Below, one piece after another: positions 54,545-64,000 of a DNA stretch of 64,000 nucleotides. The notes below the pieces were generated by a model. It worked only from the letters and a program-made list of their open reading frames with translations, ran no database searches and was not told the DNA's origin. Each line of letters starts with the position of its first letter. The first letter of the stretch is position 1. Position numbers and translations under genes: made by a program. The stretch comes from an uncultured Paracoccaceae bacterium (GTDB lineage Bacteria > Pseudomonadota > Alphaproteobacteria > Rhodobacterales > Rhodobacteraceae): NCBI GenBank assembly GCA_947492585.1, contig CANLND010000009.1, positions 97,747 through 161,746 of the forward strand, in the 5' to 3' direction.

Positions 54545-54576
54545 ATCAGGATTTTGCTTTCTTCAGGGGCGCGGGG

Positions 54577-55233
54577 TCATCGCAGGTTGATACGTAAAAC
54601 TGCCGCGCTGGCAAAGGGCAGACAGGCAAGAGAGGCGGCTGAAATCCCCGCCAGCATTAATAAAGGAGTTTCCACCGCCAGTCCTGCGGCACCGCGCCGC
54701 GCCACTTCGGCGCCGAAAATCAACGTCGGGACATACAGCGGCAACACCAGCAGTGACAACAACAATCCGCCCCGTTTCAATCCAACCGTCAGCGCAGCGC
54801 CAAAGGTTCCGATTACCGACAGCGCGGGTGTGCCAAGCAGCAGGGACACCACCAGCCACAGATAACCCGCAGCGGGGAGCTGCAACAAAACGCCCAAGAT
54901 CGGGGCGGCCAAAATCAATGGCACCCCGGTGGTGATCCAATGCGCCACCGATTTCATCGTCACAATCGCCTCGAGCGGCAACGGCGCTGTGGCGAGCAGA
55001 TCCAGAGATCCGTCCTCCCAATCCAGCGCCAGCAACCGGTCCAGCGACAGCAGACAGGCCAGCAGGGCTCCGATCCACAAAACGCCCGGCGCAATCCGGC
55101 CAAGCAGCTCAGACTGCGGGCCAACCGCAAAGGGCACCAGGACCGCAACAATAAGGAAGAACGCCAGACCAAGGCCAAAGCCGCCCCCGGCGCGCAAGGC
55201 CAGTTGTAAATCTCGGCTCAACAGCGCAATCAC
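54577..55233 (-). CDS. ccmB: Heme exporter protein CcmB
   Basis: This 218-residue membrane component of the CcmAB ABC transporter has about six helices ([75 protein letters not shown]) and the family motif [12 protein letters not shown]. The start overlaps the ccmA stop by 4 bp. Confidence 0.96.
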   Translation of the reverse strand: MIALLSRDLQLALRAGGGFGLGLAFFLIVAVLVPFAVGPQSELLGRIAPGVLWIGALLACLLSLDRLLALDWEDGSLDLLATAPLPLEAIVTMKSVAHWITTGVPLILAAPILGVLLQLPAAGYLWLVVSLLLGTPALSVIGTFGAALTVGLKRGGLLLSLLVLPLYVPTLIFGAEVARRGAAGLAVETPLLMLAGISAASLACLPFASAAVLRINLR

Positions 55234-55856
55234 AAAAAGGCTCCGTCAAAATCATCCATCGCCGTCGGTTCGGCCCGATAGACCCCCAGATCCAATAGAG
55301 TGCCCTCTAGCCCCAGATCGGTATGGGTCGCAATCAAGGCGCTGCCGCCGTGTTCAAGATGGGTGCGCACCACCTCAGAGAAACGCTGCACGGATGCGCT
55401 ATCAAGACTGACCGTGGGTTCATCCATCACCCATATCGGGCGTTTCGTCACCATGAGCCGCGCCAGACCCAGCCGACGTTTTTGTCCAGCCGACAGATTG
55501 CCCGCAGGGCGATCCGCCAACCCTTCAAGATCAAAATCGCTCATCGCGTCAGAAATCGCATATTTCACATCCGACCGACCAAACACCCGCGCCCAGAACG
55601 TCAGGTTTTCGGCGACGGTGAGCGTCGGTTTGATCCCATCCAAATGGCCGGCATATGCAATCTGATCCTCATGACCAGAAATGCTGCCCATATACGGCGG
55701 CTGAAGGCCCGCAACGGTCCGCAGCAACGTGGTTTTCCCAATCCCATTTGGACCACGCAGCACCAGCGCCTCACCCGGCACCAGCGCAAAGGAGACGCCC
55801 GACAACACGGGCAATCCACCACGGGTCACGCTGAGATCGGTTACAGTGAGGGTCAT
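55230..55856 (-). CDS. ccmA: Heme ABC exporter ATP-binding protein CcmA
   Basis: This 208-residue ATPase of the cytochrome c maturation system has Walker [14 protein letters not shown] (about 33-45), signature [14 protein letters not shown] (about 119-132) and Walker [10 protein letters not shown]. It powers release of holo-CcmE from CcmC. It is the first of ccmA-B-C-D-G. Confidence 0.97.
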   Translation of the reverse strand: MTLTVTDLSVTRGGLPVLSGVSFALVPGEALVLRGPNGIGKTTLLRTVAGLQPPYMGSISGHEDQIAYAGHLDGIKPTLTVAENLTFWARVFGRSDVKYAISDAMSDFDLEGLADRPAGNLSAGQKRRLGLARLMVTKRPIWVMDEPTVSLDSASVQRFSEVVRTHLEHGGSALIATHTDLGLEGTLLDLGVYRAEPTAMDDFDGAFL

Positions 55857-55929
55857 CAGGCGGTCTGGTCCATCAATAGGGGCTGAGACGTGTCAAATCG
55901 CAAAGCGATCAGCGCGGCTTTGTTTCAGA

Positions 55930-56283
55930 TCAAACGGGCAATGCCGCAAGCGCAATCCGGCGCCCTTCGGACAATAATACGTTGTAGGTGCGACAGGCCG
56001 CCGGAGAATTCATGATCTCAACCCCCAGACCAGCTTGTTCCAGACGGGTGCGTAGATCACTGGGAATATGGGCAATTTCCGCACCGGTGCCAATAAACAA
56101 TACATCAATGTCCCCAGCCAGCGCCAGCAAACTGTCCGCGTCGTCATATCCTCCCCAAGATGAGGTGCCAAACCCCGAGGTCAGCACCGCGCCCTGCCGC
56201 AGGGTCCCACCAATACGAAAGAAGCCAGCGCCATAACCGTCCACTGGTTCTGCGTCGGAAAAACTCACTTCGTTCAGGCGCAT
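55930..56283 (-). CDS. Mth938-like domain protein
   Basis: This is a 117-residue protein. The start MRLNEVSFSDAEPVDGYG has AAAAGGAG upstream. The family features are GGFFRIGG-like AGFFRIGGTL, LTSGFGTSSWGGYD, LFIGTGAEIAHIP and EIMNSPAACRTYNVLLSEGR. The fold is related to the NDUFAF3-type family. It is encoded between the secF/TauE-like genes and ccmA, a common arrangement in Rhodobacterales. Confidence 0.9.
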   Translation of the reverse strand: MRLNEVSFSDAEPVDGYGAGFFRIGGTLRQGAVLTSGFGTSSWGGYDDADSLLALAGDIDVLFIGTGAEIAHIPSDLRTRLEQAGLGVEIMNSPAACRTYNVLLSEGRRIALAALPV

Positions 56284-56308
56284 GGGGGTCTCCTTTTGGT
56301 CACGTAGA

Positions 56309-57061
56309 TCAATCAAACAACGGGAGGCTGGATAGCACAGCCAATCCAATCACGGAATAGGCGGCAGTGCGGTATAGTCGCTCATACTTTGGGTCAAACA
56401 CAGCCTTACCAATCAGCGTGGTCGCAAAGTAAGGCACCGCCAGAATAGCCGCCAGCCAAACGGTTTCGGCCACCATTTGCCCGCCCACGAATAGGTTCAG
56501 TGCAATGATGACATCCATCGCCGTCAGGAACAAAATAGTATTGGCCCGCACCTTGGTTATTTCGCGGGCATTGGCCAGATAAAACACAATCACCACAGGT
56601 CCAGTCAGCCCGGTCATGCCGCCGATCAGCCCGGCGGCAGCACCGATACCCGCACGTCCCGATAGACCCAGGCGACCCGCATAGCGCCAGCCGGACACCA
56701 CCGCCAGCAATGTGCCCCCCACAATCACCGCGACGAGCCAGCGCAGCGCCAGCGCATCCGCCTGCCCCATGATCCAGATCCCCAGCGGCACGGTGACGGC
56801 AGCCGCCAGCGCCAGCGTGCCCACCTCGCCCCGATCGGCCTGCCCCCATGCACTGGGCAGCAAGGCAACCGTTGACGCCACGCCTGTCAGTACAATCAAC
56901 AAAATAACTTCAACCGGGGACACAAACAGCCCCGCGACCGGTACAAAAATTAACGCAGTGCCAAAACCAGTGAAGCCGCGGATCAAACCCGCGGCTCCAA
57001 TAGTCAGTGCCAGCCAGACGATGCCCGGCGTGGCCCATGCGGCGATCAACGCCTCAGGCAT
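56309..57061 (-). CDS. TauE/SafE family membrane permease
   Basis: This is a 250-residue protein with about eight helices, including IVWLALTIGAAGLIRGFTGFG, VEVILLIVLTGVAST and GIGAAAGLIGGMTGLTGPVVIVFYLAN. This is the sulfite exporter TauE/SafE family, membrane carriers for sulfur-containing organic anions. The start overlaps the secF stop by 8 bp, so the two are co-translated. The substrate is unknown. Confidence 0.9.
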   Translation of the reverse strand: MPEALIAAWATPGIVWLALTIGAAGLIRGFTGFGTALIFVPVAGLFVSPVEVILLIVLTGVASTVALLPSAWGQADRGEVGTLALAAAVTVPLGIWIMGQADALALRWLVAVIVGGTLLAVVSGWRYAGRLGLSGRAGIGAAAGLIGGMTGLTGPVVIVFYLANAREITKVRANTILFLTAMDVIIALNLFVGGQMVAETVWLAAILAVPYFATTLIGKAVFDPKYERLYRTAAYSVIGLAVLSSLPLFD

Positions 57062-58022
57062 CAATGTCTGCAAACTGGTTTCCGGTTGGCTTGTTGGCCT
57101 TGGACCAGTCACGCGTGACACCCAGTTTCAACAGGATCGTCGAGGCAATAAAGACCGAGGAATACGTCCCCACAATCACGCCCCAGATCATCGCAAACAC
57201 AAAGCCCCGGATCACGTCGCCGCCCAGAACAAACAGTGCAATCAGCGCCAATAGCGTGGTCACGGATGTCATCACTGTTCGGCTTAGGGTTTCGTTGATC
57301 GACACATTCAAGACTTCGCCCAGCGGCTTTTGTTTGAAGCGACGCAGATTTTCCCGCACGCGGTCAAACACCACCACAGTGTCGTTCAACGAATAGCCCA
57401 CGATGGTCAGCAAGGCCGCGATGATGGCCAGATCAAATTTGATCTGCAACGCAGAGAACACGCCAATTGTCAGCACCACGTCGTGCACCAGCGCCGCGAC
57501 GGCTCCGGCCGCAAACTGCCATTCAAAGCGCAGCCAGATGTAGATCAGAACCGCCGCAATGGCCAGAACCACGGCCAGAACAGCCGTTTGTACCAGCTCG
57601 CCCGAGACTTTTGGCCCCACAGATTCAACCGAGACAAATTTGATCCCCGGCGCAACCGTGTCCAACGTCGCCTTTAGCGCTTCGATCACCTCTCCGGTGA
57701 TGGCCTCACCGTCGGCCTGCGCCTGAATGCGGATCATTGCCACATGCTGGTCTTCGGCAAAGGCAGGGTCAAACACTTCGGTGATCGAAATATCGCCAAG
57801 GCCCATGGGTTCGATCGCCTTGCGATAGTCGCCGGTGTCGACCGCCACAGTGGCCTCGGTCCGAACGGTTGTACCGCCCCGGAAATCGATGCCAAAGTTC
57901 AGGCCTTGGGTGGCAAAGGACGCCAGCCCCAAGAGGATCATCAGGCACGAGAACCCAACCCACATCCGCCATTTTCCGAAAAAGTCAAAAGAGGTTTCTT
58001 TTGGAACAAGTCTGAGCCGCAT
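57054..58022 (-). CDS. secF: Protein translocase subunit SecF
   Basis: This 322-residue membrane protein supports proton-motive-force-driven protein export. It shows LNFGIDFRGGTTVRTEA (SecD/F signature, about 45-61), the six-helix core and GYSLNDTVVVFDRVREN (about 220-236). It lies 2 bp after secD and 8 bp overlapping the TauE-like gene. Confidence 0.97.
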   Translation of the reverse strand: MRLRLVPKETSFDFFGKWRMWVGFSCLMILLGLASFATQGLNFGIDFRGGTTVRTEATVAVDTGDYRKAIEPMGLGDISITEVFDPAFAEDQHVAMIRIQAQADGEAITGEVIEALKATLDTVAPGIKFVSVESVGPKVSGELVQTAVLAVVLAIAAVLIYIWLRFEWQFAAGAVAALVHDVVLTIGVFSALQIKFDLAIIAALLTIVGYSLNDTVVVFDRVRENLRRFKQKPLGEVLNVSINETLSRTVMTSVTTLLALIALFVLGGDVIRGFVFAMIWGVIVGTYSSVFIASTILLKLGVTRDWSKANKPTGNQFADIDA

Positions 58023-58024
58023 GA

Positions 58025-59686
58025 TTATACCTCAATTGTCTTGGGACGGCGGCGTTCGAACCACATCACCACCAACAGGCGGGTGACGAAGATCGCGGTG
58101 AACACCGATGTCAGGATGCCAAGCCCCAAAGTGATGGCAAAGCCACGCACCGGACCGGATCCCATTGCAAACAGAATTACAGCTGTGATGAAGGTGGTGA
58201 CATTGGCGTCCAGAATGGCCGACAGCGCTTTGGAATAGCCTTCATCGATCGCCTTGGCGGGACCCCGGCCTGCTTTGATCTCTTCGCGGATGCGTTCAAA
58301 AATCAGGACGTTGGCATCCACCGCCATCCCCACCGTCAGAACAATACCTGCAATGCCCGGCAAGGTCAGCGTGCCGCCAATCAGGCTGAGCATGCCAAAA
58401 ATCAGGCCGATGTTGATAATCAGCGCAACATTTGCAAACAGACCAAACAGGCCATAGCTCAGCGCCATGAACACCAGCACCGCAATAAAGGCCACAGCGG
58501 TGGCCACCTTGCCAGCATCAATGCTGTCTTGACCCAGTTCAGGACCAATGGTGCGCTCTTCGAGGAAGATCAGCTCGGCTGGCAACGCACCCGCACGCAG
58601 CAGAACGGCCAGATTGGTGCTTTCTTCGATGGTGAAGTTACCGGTGATGATACCGGACCCACCCGGAATGTGGCTTTGGATGGTGGGGGCTGAGACAACC
58701 TCATCATCCAGCACAATGGCAAAAGGAGAGCCGATGTTTTCAGCCGTATAATCACCAAATTTACGTGCGCCCAACGGATTGAACCGGAAGTTCACGGCGG
58801 GGCGGCCGTTTTGGTCAAACGCGGGCTGTGCGTCGACCAGCTCTTCACCGGTGACAACTGGCGCGGATTCTACAGTGTAATAAGTGCCCTGCTGGTCCAA
58901 CGAGGGAATGACTTTGTTGCCAACCCCCGGCACCGCGTCCGGGTCTGAACCACGGCCAACAACCGGGTTAAAGGTCAACTGAGCCGTGGTGCCGATGATC
59001 GCCTTTAGTTCAGACGCCGAGCCGATGCCCGGAACCTGGATCAGGATACGATCCGCGCCCTGACGCTGAATGGTGGGTTCACGGGTGCCCACCTCATCAA
59101 TCCGACGACGCACGATTTCCAATGCCTGACGCACGGTGCGATCATCACTGGCCAGTTTTTCGGCATCCGACAGTTGGATGGTAATGACATCACCGGTGGC
59201 ACTGATATCAATATCATTGGCGCCGGCCCCGGTCAGGCTGACCACAGGTGTTGCCAATCCCCGAACAACCTCAAGCGCGCGCGCCATACCGTCGGATTTC
59301 GACAAACGAATGCGCAGCTCGGTGTCTGGCCCCTGCTGGCGGCGGAATGTACCGATGGTGGCACGTTCTGCACGCAATGCATTGCGAACTTCGGGCCACA
59401 GCGCGGTCATGCGTGCAGCATAGACATCTTCCACCTGAACTTCGGCCAGAAGATGCGCACCCCCGCGCAGATCCAAACCAAGGTTCACCAGCCCAGTTGG
59501 CAAATAGGACGGCCACTGTTCAGAAATTTCAAGTCGGTCGGGCGTTTCGCCCTTGGCCACAATCGCCGCCTGCGCGTCGTTGGCCTGTTCTACACGCGTG
59601 TAAAACGCGTTGGGCAGGGCAAGCAATAGGCCGGCCACGCAGACCAGCCAGATTGTCACCCTCTTCCAGAGATCAATTTGCAGCAT
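58025..59686 (-). CDS. secD: Protein translocase subunit SecD
   Basis: This 553-residue membrane protein has the N-terminal helix followed by a periplasmic head, LGLDLRGGAHLLAEV near the N-terminus, VDEVGTREPTIQRQGADRILIQVPG, and the C-terminal helices with GMAVDANVLIFERIREE. It works with SecF and YajC in the Sec translocon. yajC lies 34 bp upstream. Confidence 0.97.
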   Translation of the reverse strand: MLQIDLWKRVTIWLVCVAGLLLALPNAFYTRVEQANDAQAAIVAKGETPDRLEISEQWPSYLPTGLVNLGLDLRGGAHLLAEVQVEDVYAARMTALWPEVRNALRAERATIGTFRRQQGPDTELRIRLSKSDGMARALEVVRGLATPVVSLTGAGANDIDISATGDVITIQLSDAEKLASDDRTVRQALEIVRRRIDEVGTREPTIQRQGADRILIQVPGIGSASELKAIIGTTAQLTFNPVVGRGSDPDAVPGVGNKVIPSLDQQGTYYTVESAPVVTGEELVDAQPAFDQNGRPAVNFRFNPLGARKFGDYTAENIGSPFAIVLDDEVVSAPTIQSHIPGGSGIITGNFTIEESTNLAVLLRAGALPAELIFLEERTIGPELGQDSIDAGKVATAVAFIAVLVFMALSYGLFGLFANVALIINIGLIFGMLSLIGGTLTLPGIAGIVLTVGMAVDANVLIFERIREEIKAGRGPAKAIDEGYSKALSAILDANVTTFITAVILFAMGSGPVRGFAITLGLGILTSVFTAIFVTRLLVVMWFERRRPKTIEV

Positions 59687-59720
59687 AGCCCTGCCTTATC
59701 AATTTGTTATAAGGGACAGC

Positions 59721-60005
59721 TTACGCTGCGGGCTCGGTCTTGTTCAGAACCTGCGCGATGGTCGTCTGCACAACGCGGATTTTCACGCCGTCTGCAATTT
59801 CCACTTCCAGCTCACCTTCGTCTTTGACCTTTACGACCTTACCGATCACGCCGCCTTGGGTGACAACCTGATCACCACGGCGCAGCGCGTTGACCATGTT
59901 CTGATGATCTTTCAATTTCTTTTGCTGTGGACGGATCAGCAGGAAATACATGATCGCAAAGATCAGAATAAGAGGGACAAACTGCGCGATCGCATTGGTA
60001 TCCAT
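59721..60005 (-). CDS. yajC: Preprotein translocase subunit YajC
   Basis: This 94-residue protein has a single N-terminal helix (FVPLILIFAIMYFLLIRPQQKK) and a cytoplasmic beta-rich part with GDQVVTQGGVIGKVVKVKDE. It is the accessory subunit of SecDF. It is the first gene of the minus-strand yajC-secD-secF-...-ccmG run, and its promoter lies in the short divergent gap 60006-60157. Confidence 0.95.
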   Translation of the reverse strand: MDTNAIAQFVPLILIFAIMYFLLIRPQQKKLKDHQNMVNALRRGDQVVTQGGVIGKVVKVKDEGELEVEIADGVKIRVVQTTIAQVLNKTEPAA

Positions 60006-60157
60006 AAAGGGTCTTCCTTATCTAGAACGGAGCGCGTGGCCCCAACGTAAATTTGGCAGGAACCTATGCGCTGTCTCAGGGCTTTGCAAGGCAAGGCAGG
60101 GGCTTGTGAGGCGAAAGCAGTCCTGCAACAGTGCATCCATTGCAAATAGGTGATTTT

Positions 60158-61726
60158 ATGACCCAGATCCCCCTGCCCCCGCATCTGTTCTGGCCGCTTT
60201 TGATTGGGGCCTTTGTCGTGCTGCCACTGTTGATCCTGTCCCAAGACAGCCATTTTCGATTTGGCAAATTACAAGCGCATTTGGGACTAGGCGCAATGTG
60301 GAAGCCCATATTTGCGCTGTCAGTATTTTTGTGGAGCATCATTTTGGCGCTGGTTCTGCTGGGGCTAGGACAAACAATATTTGAAATCACATGGGCAACC
60401 CTGCCGCAGGCGCGCGAGGAGATCTGGGATTTCCGCTTCGCCATCGCGCTATTGGCCGGGTTGGTCGCCACATTGGGAGGGGTTTTGGCGCTTCCATTCA
60501 CCCTGATCCGTTTGCGCCTGACACAAGAGGCCAATGACACCACCGAACAGGGGCTGATCACGGATCGCATCAACAGTGCGGTTGACGGGCTTGGAGCAAA
60601 GAGAACCGTTAAGATTGATGGAGAAGACCACACCGAGCCCAATATCGAGGTCCGCATTGGTGCACTCCTCGCGCTGGAACGCATCGCCCGCCAGAACCTT
60701 GATTTTCACATCCAGATCATGGAAATTCTGTGCGCTTATGTGCGCCAAAATGCCCCGGCGGACGTGAGCCCTATGCCTCATAGACCGCGCAGTGATGTGC
60801 AGATGACCCTGACAATTATGGGGCGACGTGATGACTTACAAAAAAATAGGGAACTTTCAGAAAAATCGCAAAATTCGCGATACGGATATCGACTTTGCTT
60901 ACAAGACTGCAATCTGAACGGCGCGGACCTATCATCTCTCGATTTTTCGTATGCTCTCCTAGAAGGAAGTTCTCTCTATTGCGCAAACCTGTCTCGCACC
61001 AATTTCTCGTGTGCGGATCTGACGAAAGCACATCTTCAAGAGGCAAATCTTACGGAGGCGGTGCTTGCGAGAGCCGACCTTACCGCTGTAAACTTAAACT
61101 TCTGCAATCTCTTCCGAGTAAATTTCAATCGATCAATACTAAAGGATGCCTACTTATTCAAAGCCGTTCTCATAGAGGCGAACCTAGTTGCTGCTGATAT
61201 TCGGGACGCGTACGCTAACGAAGCAAATTTCGAGCGGGCAACGATCAAAAGAGCTCTCCTGCAATCAATACAGCTAAATGAAGCCTGTCTAAGAAATGCG
61301 ACTTTAGACGGAACAAACTTAGCGGAAGCCCAACTTACAGGTGCTGACTTTCGCCACGCCTCATTGCGTGATGCAGAGCTCTGTTATGCAAATCTGGAAA
61401 GAGCTAACTTATCATACTCCGATCTGAGCAGTTCGAACTTTTTGATGTCAAAGCTAAATTACGCGAATTTGAGCCGTGCCATTTTAGACACTTCACAATT
61501 ACTAAAGACGGAAAATATGAAGGGAGCAGCAATCATCGGCTTAGATTTCTCAACTGTTCAAAACAATAAAGACTTCGCAATTATGCTACATACAACATTT
61601 GGTGACTCAAGCGTCGCGCTACCAAAAAACATGCGCCAACCTCCCTCGTGGCCAAGGTATGCATTACTCAAGAATTTTGATGAAGAATGGCGTCTGTGGG
61701 CGCTCGATCAACAAAAAACAATTTAA
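60158..61726 (+). CDS. Membrane pentapeptide-repeat protein
   Basis: This 522-residue protein starts [19 protein letters not shown] with AGGTG upstream. N-terminal helices (about 9-26, 48-70, 95-115) anchor it. The C-terminal half (about 245-450) is a pentapeptide-repeat beta-helix with repeated A-N/D-L-X-X pattern, for example [26 protein letters not shown]. From about 60830 the base composition becomes AT-rich, unlike the first part and the neighbours, suggesting that the repeat region was acquired or evolves differently. Confidence 0.85.
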   Translation: MTQIPLPPHLFWPLLIGAFVVLPLLILSQDSHFRFGKLQAHLGLGAMWKPIFALSVFLWSIILALVLLGLGQTIFEITWATLPQAREEIWDFRFAIALLAGLVATLGGVLALPFTLIRLRLTQEANDTTEQGLITDRINSAVDGLGAKRTVKIDGEDHTEPNIEVRIGALLALERIARQNLDFHIQIMEILCAYVRQNAPADVSPMPHRPRSDVQMTLTIMGRRDDLQKNRELSEKSQNSRYGYRLCLQDCNLNGADLSSLDFSYALLEGSSLYCANLSRTNFSCADLTKAHLQEANLTEAVLARADLTAVNLNFCNLFRVNFNRSILKDAYLFKAVLIEANLVAADIRDAYANEANFERATIKRALLQSIQLNEACLRNATLDGTNLAEAQLTGADFRHASLRDAELCYANLERANLSYSDLSSSNFLMSKLNYANLSRAILDTSQLLKTENMKGAAIIGLDFSTVQNNKDFAIMLHTTFGDSSVALPKNMRQPPSWPRYALLKNFDEEWRLWALDQQKTI

Positions 61727-61814
61727 CGGATCGGTTTGCCCGCACTTCCCCTTCGCCCCTCAATCCGGCATAGGGGGAGGCAACAAAACTCGACCCAGAT
61801 CCAGGAGCAGTCCC

Positions 61815-63107
61815 ATGCATGACATCCGTGCAATCCGCGAAAACCCCGCAGCGTTTGACGCCGCTTTGGCGCGTCGTGGGGATCAGCCCTTGTCCGCCGA
61901 CATTCTCGCCGTTGATGAGGCGCGCCGCGCCAAGATCCTGGCCTCTGAAACCGCACAGGCCGATCAGAACAAAGCCGCCAAAGCCATTGGCGCCGCCAAG
62001 GCCAAAGGTGACGAGGATGAATTCCAGCGTCTGCGCGCCGAAGTGGCTGACAAAAAGGCCCAAACCAGCACCCTGCAGGCTGAAGCCAAAGAGCTGGACG
62101 CCAAGCTGACAGATATGTTGGCCCGCATTCCCAACAGCCCCGCTGACGACGTGCCCGAAGGCGCGGATGAGGACGACAATGTTGAAATCAACCGCTGGGG
62201 CACCCCGGTTGAGCTGGCGTTTGAAGCCCGCGAACATTTTGACATTACAGGTGTGTCCGCCGCGATGGATTTTGAAACCGCCGCTAAGGTTTCGGGCTCG
62301 CGCTTTGTGTTCCTGAAAGGCGCCGTTGCCCGCGTGCACCGCGCGCTGGCGCAGTTCATGATCGACACCCATGTTGATAAGAACGGCCTGACCGAAGTGA
62401 ACTCGCCAGTGCTGGTGCGCGATGAGGCGATGTATGGCACCGACAAATTGCCAAAATTCGGCGATGACAGCTACCAGACCACCAATGGATGGTGGCTGGT
62501 GCCCACATCCGAAGTGCCGCTGACTTATTCAGTGGCCGGCGATGTGCTGGACGAGGCTGCGCTGCCGATCCGCATGACGTCGCACACCCTGTGTTTCCGC
62601 TCAGAGGCCGGCTCGGCGGGTCGTGATACATCGGGCATGCTGCGCCAGCACCAGTTCGAAAAGGTTGAAATGGTGTCTGTGGTGCACCCGGATGCATCGG
62701 ACGACGAACAAAAACGCATGCTGGGCTGCGCCGAGGGCATTCTGGAAGCACTGAACATCCCTTACCGCACTGTGGTTCTATGCACCGGCGACATGGGCTT
62801 TGGCGCGCGCCGCACCTATGACATCGAGGCCTGGCTGCCGGGTCAGAACACCTATCGTGAGATTTCGTCTGTGTCGACCACCGGTGAATTTCAGGCCCGC
62901 CGCATGAATGCACGGTTCAAACCTGCGGATGGCGGCAAGCCGACCTTTGTGCACACCCTGAACGGTTCCGGTCTGGCCGTGGGCCGCTGCCTGATTGCGG
63001 TGCTGGAAAACGGCCAGCAAGAAGACGGTTCGGTCAAGCTGCCAGAGGTTCTCGCGCCTTATCTGGGGGGTAAGCTGACCCTTGGCGCCGATGGCGCGCT
63101 GCACTAA
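61815..63107 (+). CDS. serS: Seryl-tRNA synthetase
   Basis: This is a 430-residue class II aminoacyl-tRNA synthetase. The start [22 protein letters not shown] has AGGAG upstream. The N-terminal coiled coil is followed by the class II core: [21 protein letters not shown] (motif with Glu), [28 protein letters not shown] (motif 2) and [17 protein letters not shown] (motif 3). The length is standard. Confidence 0.98.
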   Translation: MHDIRAIRENPAAFDAALARRGDQPLSADILAVDEARRAKILASETAQADQNKAAKAIGAAKAKGDEDEFQRLRAEVADKKAQTSTLQAEAKELDAKLTDMLARIPNSPADDVPEGADEDDNVEINRWGTPVELAFEAREHFDITGVSAAMDFETAAKVSGSRFVFLKGAVARVHRALAQFMIDTHVDKNGLTEVNSPVLVRDEAMYGTDKLPKFGDDSYQTTNGWWLVPTSEVPLTYSVAGDVLDEAALPIRMTSHTLCFRSEAGSAGRDTSGMLRQHQFEKVEMVSVVHPDASDDEQKRMLGCAEGILEALNIPYRTVVLCTGDMGFGARRTYDIEAWLPGQNTYREISSVSTTGEFQARRMNARFKPADGGKPTFVHTLNGSGLAVGRCLIAVLENGQQEDGSVKLPEVLAPYLGGKLTLGADGALH

Positions 63108-63120
63108 GTCTTAGAACGAT

Positions 63121-63150
63121 AAAACACCGGCGTTATCGCCGGTGTTTTTT
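63121..63150 (+). terminator. serS terminator
   Basis: AAAACACCGGCG / CGCCGGTGTTTT forms a 12-bp stem with a 4-base loop and a T run, 14 bp after the stop. Confidence 0.9.
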
Positions 63151-63234
63151 TGTCCGTAACAGATCGAAATCGCGCAACGTCCAATATCTGCGGCGCTCCA
63201 ACTGCGACACGCACGCAGCGGACCTAGGGGTCTG

Positions 63235-63792
63235 TTATTTCTTGGATTTCTTACGTTTTTTGCTGTCCAGAATGGCCTTGGCTTTGGCGCGCTCTTTCTC
63301 GATCGCCTTTTTCGCCTTGGCTTTTTCCTTTTTCGCTTTGGCTTTGGCCTTTACTTTGGCCTGCGCAAACTCTTCTGACAAAACAGCGGCCTTACGTTTG
63401 GCTTTCTTCGCCTTCGCCTTGGCTTTGGCTGCCTTTTCTTCGGCAGCAAAACGGGCAGCTTCGGCGACAGCCAGCGCAGCGTTCAACTTAACATCTGCAG
63501 GTTTGGGTTCTGTCGGCTTGGCCTTGCTCGGTTTGGCCTTCGCAGGCTTTGACGCGGCTGGCTTTTCTGTTTTGGCAGCAGCAGGTATTGGCTTTGTCGC
63601 TGCGGGCCTTGGTCTGGCCAGACGACGGGCTTCTGCATGGATCGACAAAGAACGCCGCACACCAATGCTTGGGAAGGCTTTTAGCGCATCTGCGTCCAGT
63701 GCGGCGATCTGTTCCGCAGTGGTGAGCCCAGCCTCTTCCAAAGCTTTTGCCAACGCGGGGCCGACACCTTTGATTTTTTGTACTGCTGTCAT
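63235..63792 (-). CDS. HhH domain protein with Lys/Ala-rich histone-like tail
   Basis: This is a 185-residue protein started at MTAVQKIKGVGPALAKALEEAG, with GAGGGG upstream. Residues about 5-55 contain helix-hairpin-helix-type sequence (IKGVGPALAKALEEAG, PSIGVRRSLSIHAEARRL), a non-specific DNA-binding fold. The rest is very rich in Lys, Ala and Pro (KPAASKPAKAKPSKAKP), like eukaryotic H1-type tails. It probably binds DNA or nucleoid components. The partner is unknown. Confidence 0.8.
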   Translation of the reverse strand: MTAVQKIKGVGPALAKALEEAGLTTAEQIAALDADALKAFPSIGVRRSLSIHAEARRLARPRPAATKPIPAAAKTEKPAASKPAKAKPSKAKPTEPKPADVKLNAALAVAEAARFAAEEKAAKAKAKAKKAKRKAAVLSEEFAQAKVKAKAKAKKEKAKAKKAIEKERAKAKAILDSKKRKKSKK

Positions 63793-63897
63793 ATGCCTGC
63801 CCCTCTTCGCACAACACCTATGATGGAATGATGTCATAATCATACATCATCGGTACTGCCCGCGATGGAGCAAGCAGTGCAAGAAAAAAATCACGTA

Positions 63898-63911
63898 TTG
63901 ATATTAATCAG
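63898..63911. promoter_or_regulatory. FnrL-like site (TTGAT-N4-ATCAG)
   Basis: The sequence TTGATATTAATCAG matches the FNR-type consensus TTGAT-N4-ATCAA at nine of ten positions. It is 86 bp from the ATG at 63991. Such one-mismatch matches are expected about twice by chance in 64 kb, so this is weak. Confidence 0.3.
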
Positions 63912-63990
63912 GATCTAAGCTGCTAGGGTCAGGACCCATTGATTTCCGTTGGGCTTTATGATTCACGGTTCGGAAAAACGAGCGGTGAAC

Positions 63991-64000
63991 ATGTCTGATC
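63991..64000 (+). CDS. Possible gene start running off the window
   Basis: ATGTCTGATC at the extreme right end is preceded by GAGCGGTGAAC, a plausible ribosome site. Only three codons are visible (Met-Ser-Asp), so the product cannot be identified. The FnrL-like site upstream would suit an oxygen-responsive gene, but this is weak. Confidence 0.3.

Overview
The window looks like chromosomal DNA of an alphaproteobacterium of the Rhodobacteraceae (Roseobacter group). The evidence is a canonical Rhodobacter-type gene transfer agent (GTA) cluster, fabD-fabG-acpP-fabF-mltG, yajC-secD-secF followed by ccmABCDG, glnB-glnA, GC-rich codon use and a Rhodobacterales-type dispersed hairpin repeat. I see no rRNA, CRISPR array, insertion sequence or replication origin. 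There is one tRNA gene, tRNA-Leu(UAG).

Layout. (1) 1-9.5 kb, minus strand: GTA genes g1 to g13 in the usual order. They encode small and large terminase, portal, a small membrane protein, protease, capsid, connector, head closure, tail terminator, tail tube, chaperones, tape measure, distal tail and hub. g13 runs off the left edge. (2) 9.7-16 kb: mltG and the fatty-acid genes fabF, acpP, fabG and fabD on the minus strand, interrupted by a plus-strand gene for a membrane-anchored PilZ protein. (3) 16-19 kb: a cytochrome b561-YceI fusion convergent with a separate YceI gene, then a small membrane protein. (4) 19-25.4 kb: rpsF-rpsR-rplI, a methyltransferase, a lysozyme-like lipoprotein and cpdB. 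(5) 25.5-33.1 kb: a chemoreceptor with a heme c motif, two orphan periplasmic binding proteins, trigger factor and a porin. (6) 33.7-39.8 kb: tRNA-Leu, a glycosyltransferase, glnB-glnA, then an HxlR/GST/NTF2-like/tautomerase cassette bounded by a second, frameshifted copy of the last 360 bp of glnA. (7) 39.9-53.1 kb: an MFS transporter, Hsp70-like protein, lytic transglycosylase, Nudix protein, hydrolase-OsmC fusion, purB, an orphan FliG, an LpxL-like acyltransferase, DUF1223, and a second HxlR gene with a monooxygenase. (8) 53.1-60 kb, minus strand: yajC-secD-secF-tauE-like-Mth938-like-ccmA-B-C-D-G, including a 50-residue ccmD. (9) 60.1-64 kb: a pentapeptide-repeat membrane protein with a sharp composition shift, serS, an HhH plus Lys/Ala-rich histone-like protein, and the start of a further gene.

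Most of the window is core chromosome. The parts that deserve attention are the direct glnA repeats around the electrophile/detoxification-type cassette, an intrinsic terminator inside the GTA cluster, three copies of a hairpin repeat whose stems covary, a perfect TGTGA-N6-TCACA palindrome in front of the porin, and the unusual multidomain proteins (PilZ, b561-YceI, heme-MCP, HhH-histone-like). I did not find a convincing wholly new defence or biosynthetic system. The glnA-bounded cassette is the best candidate for something undescribed.
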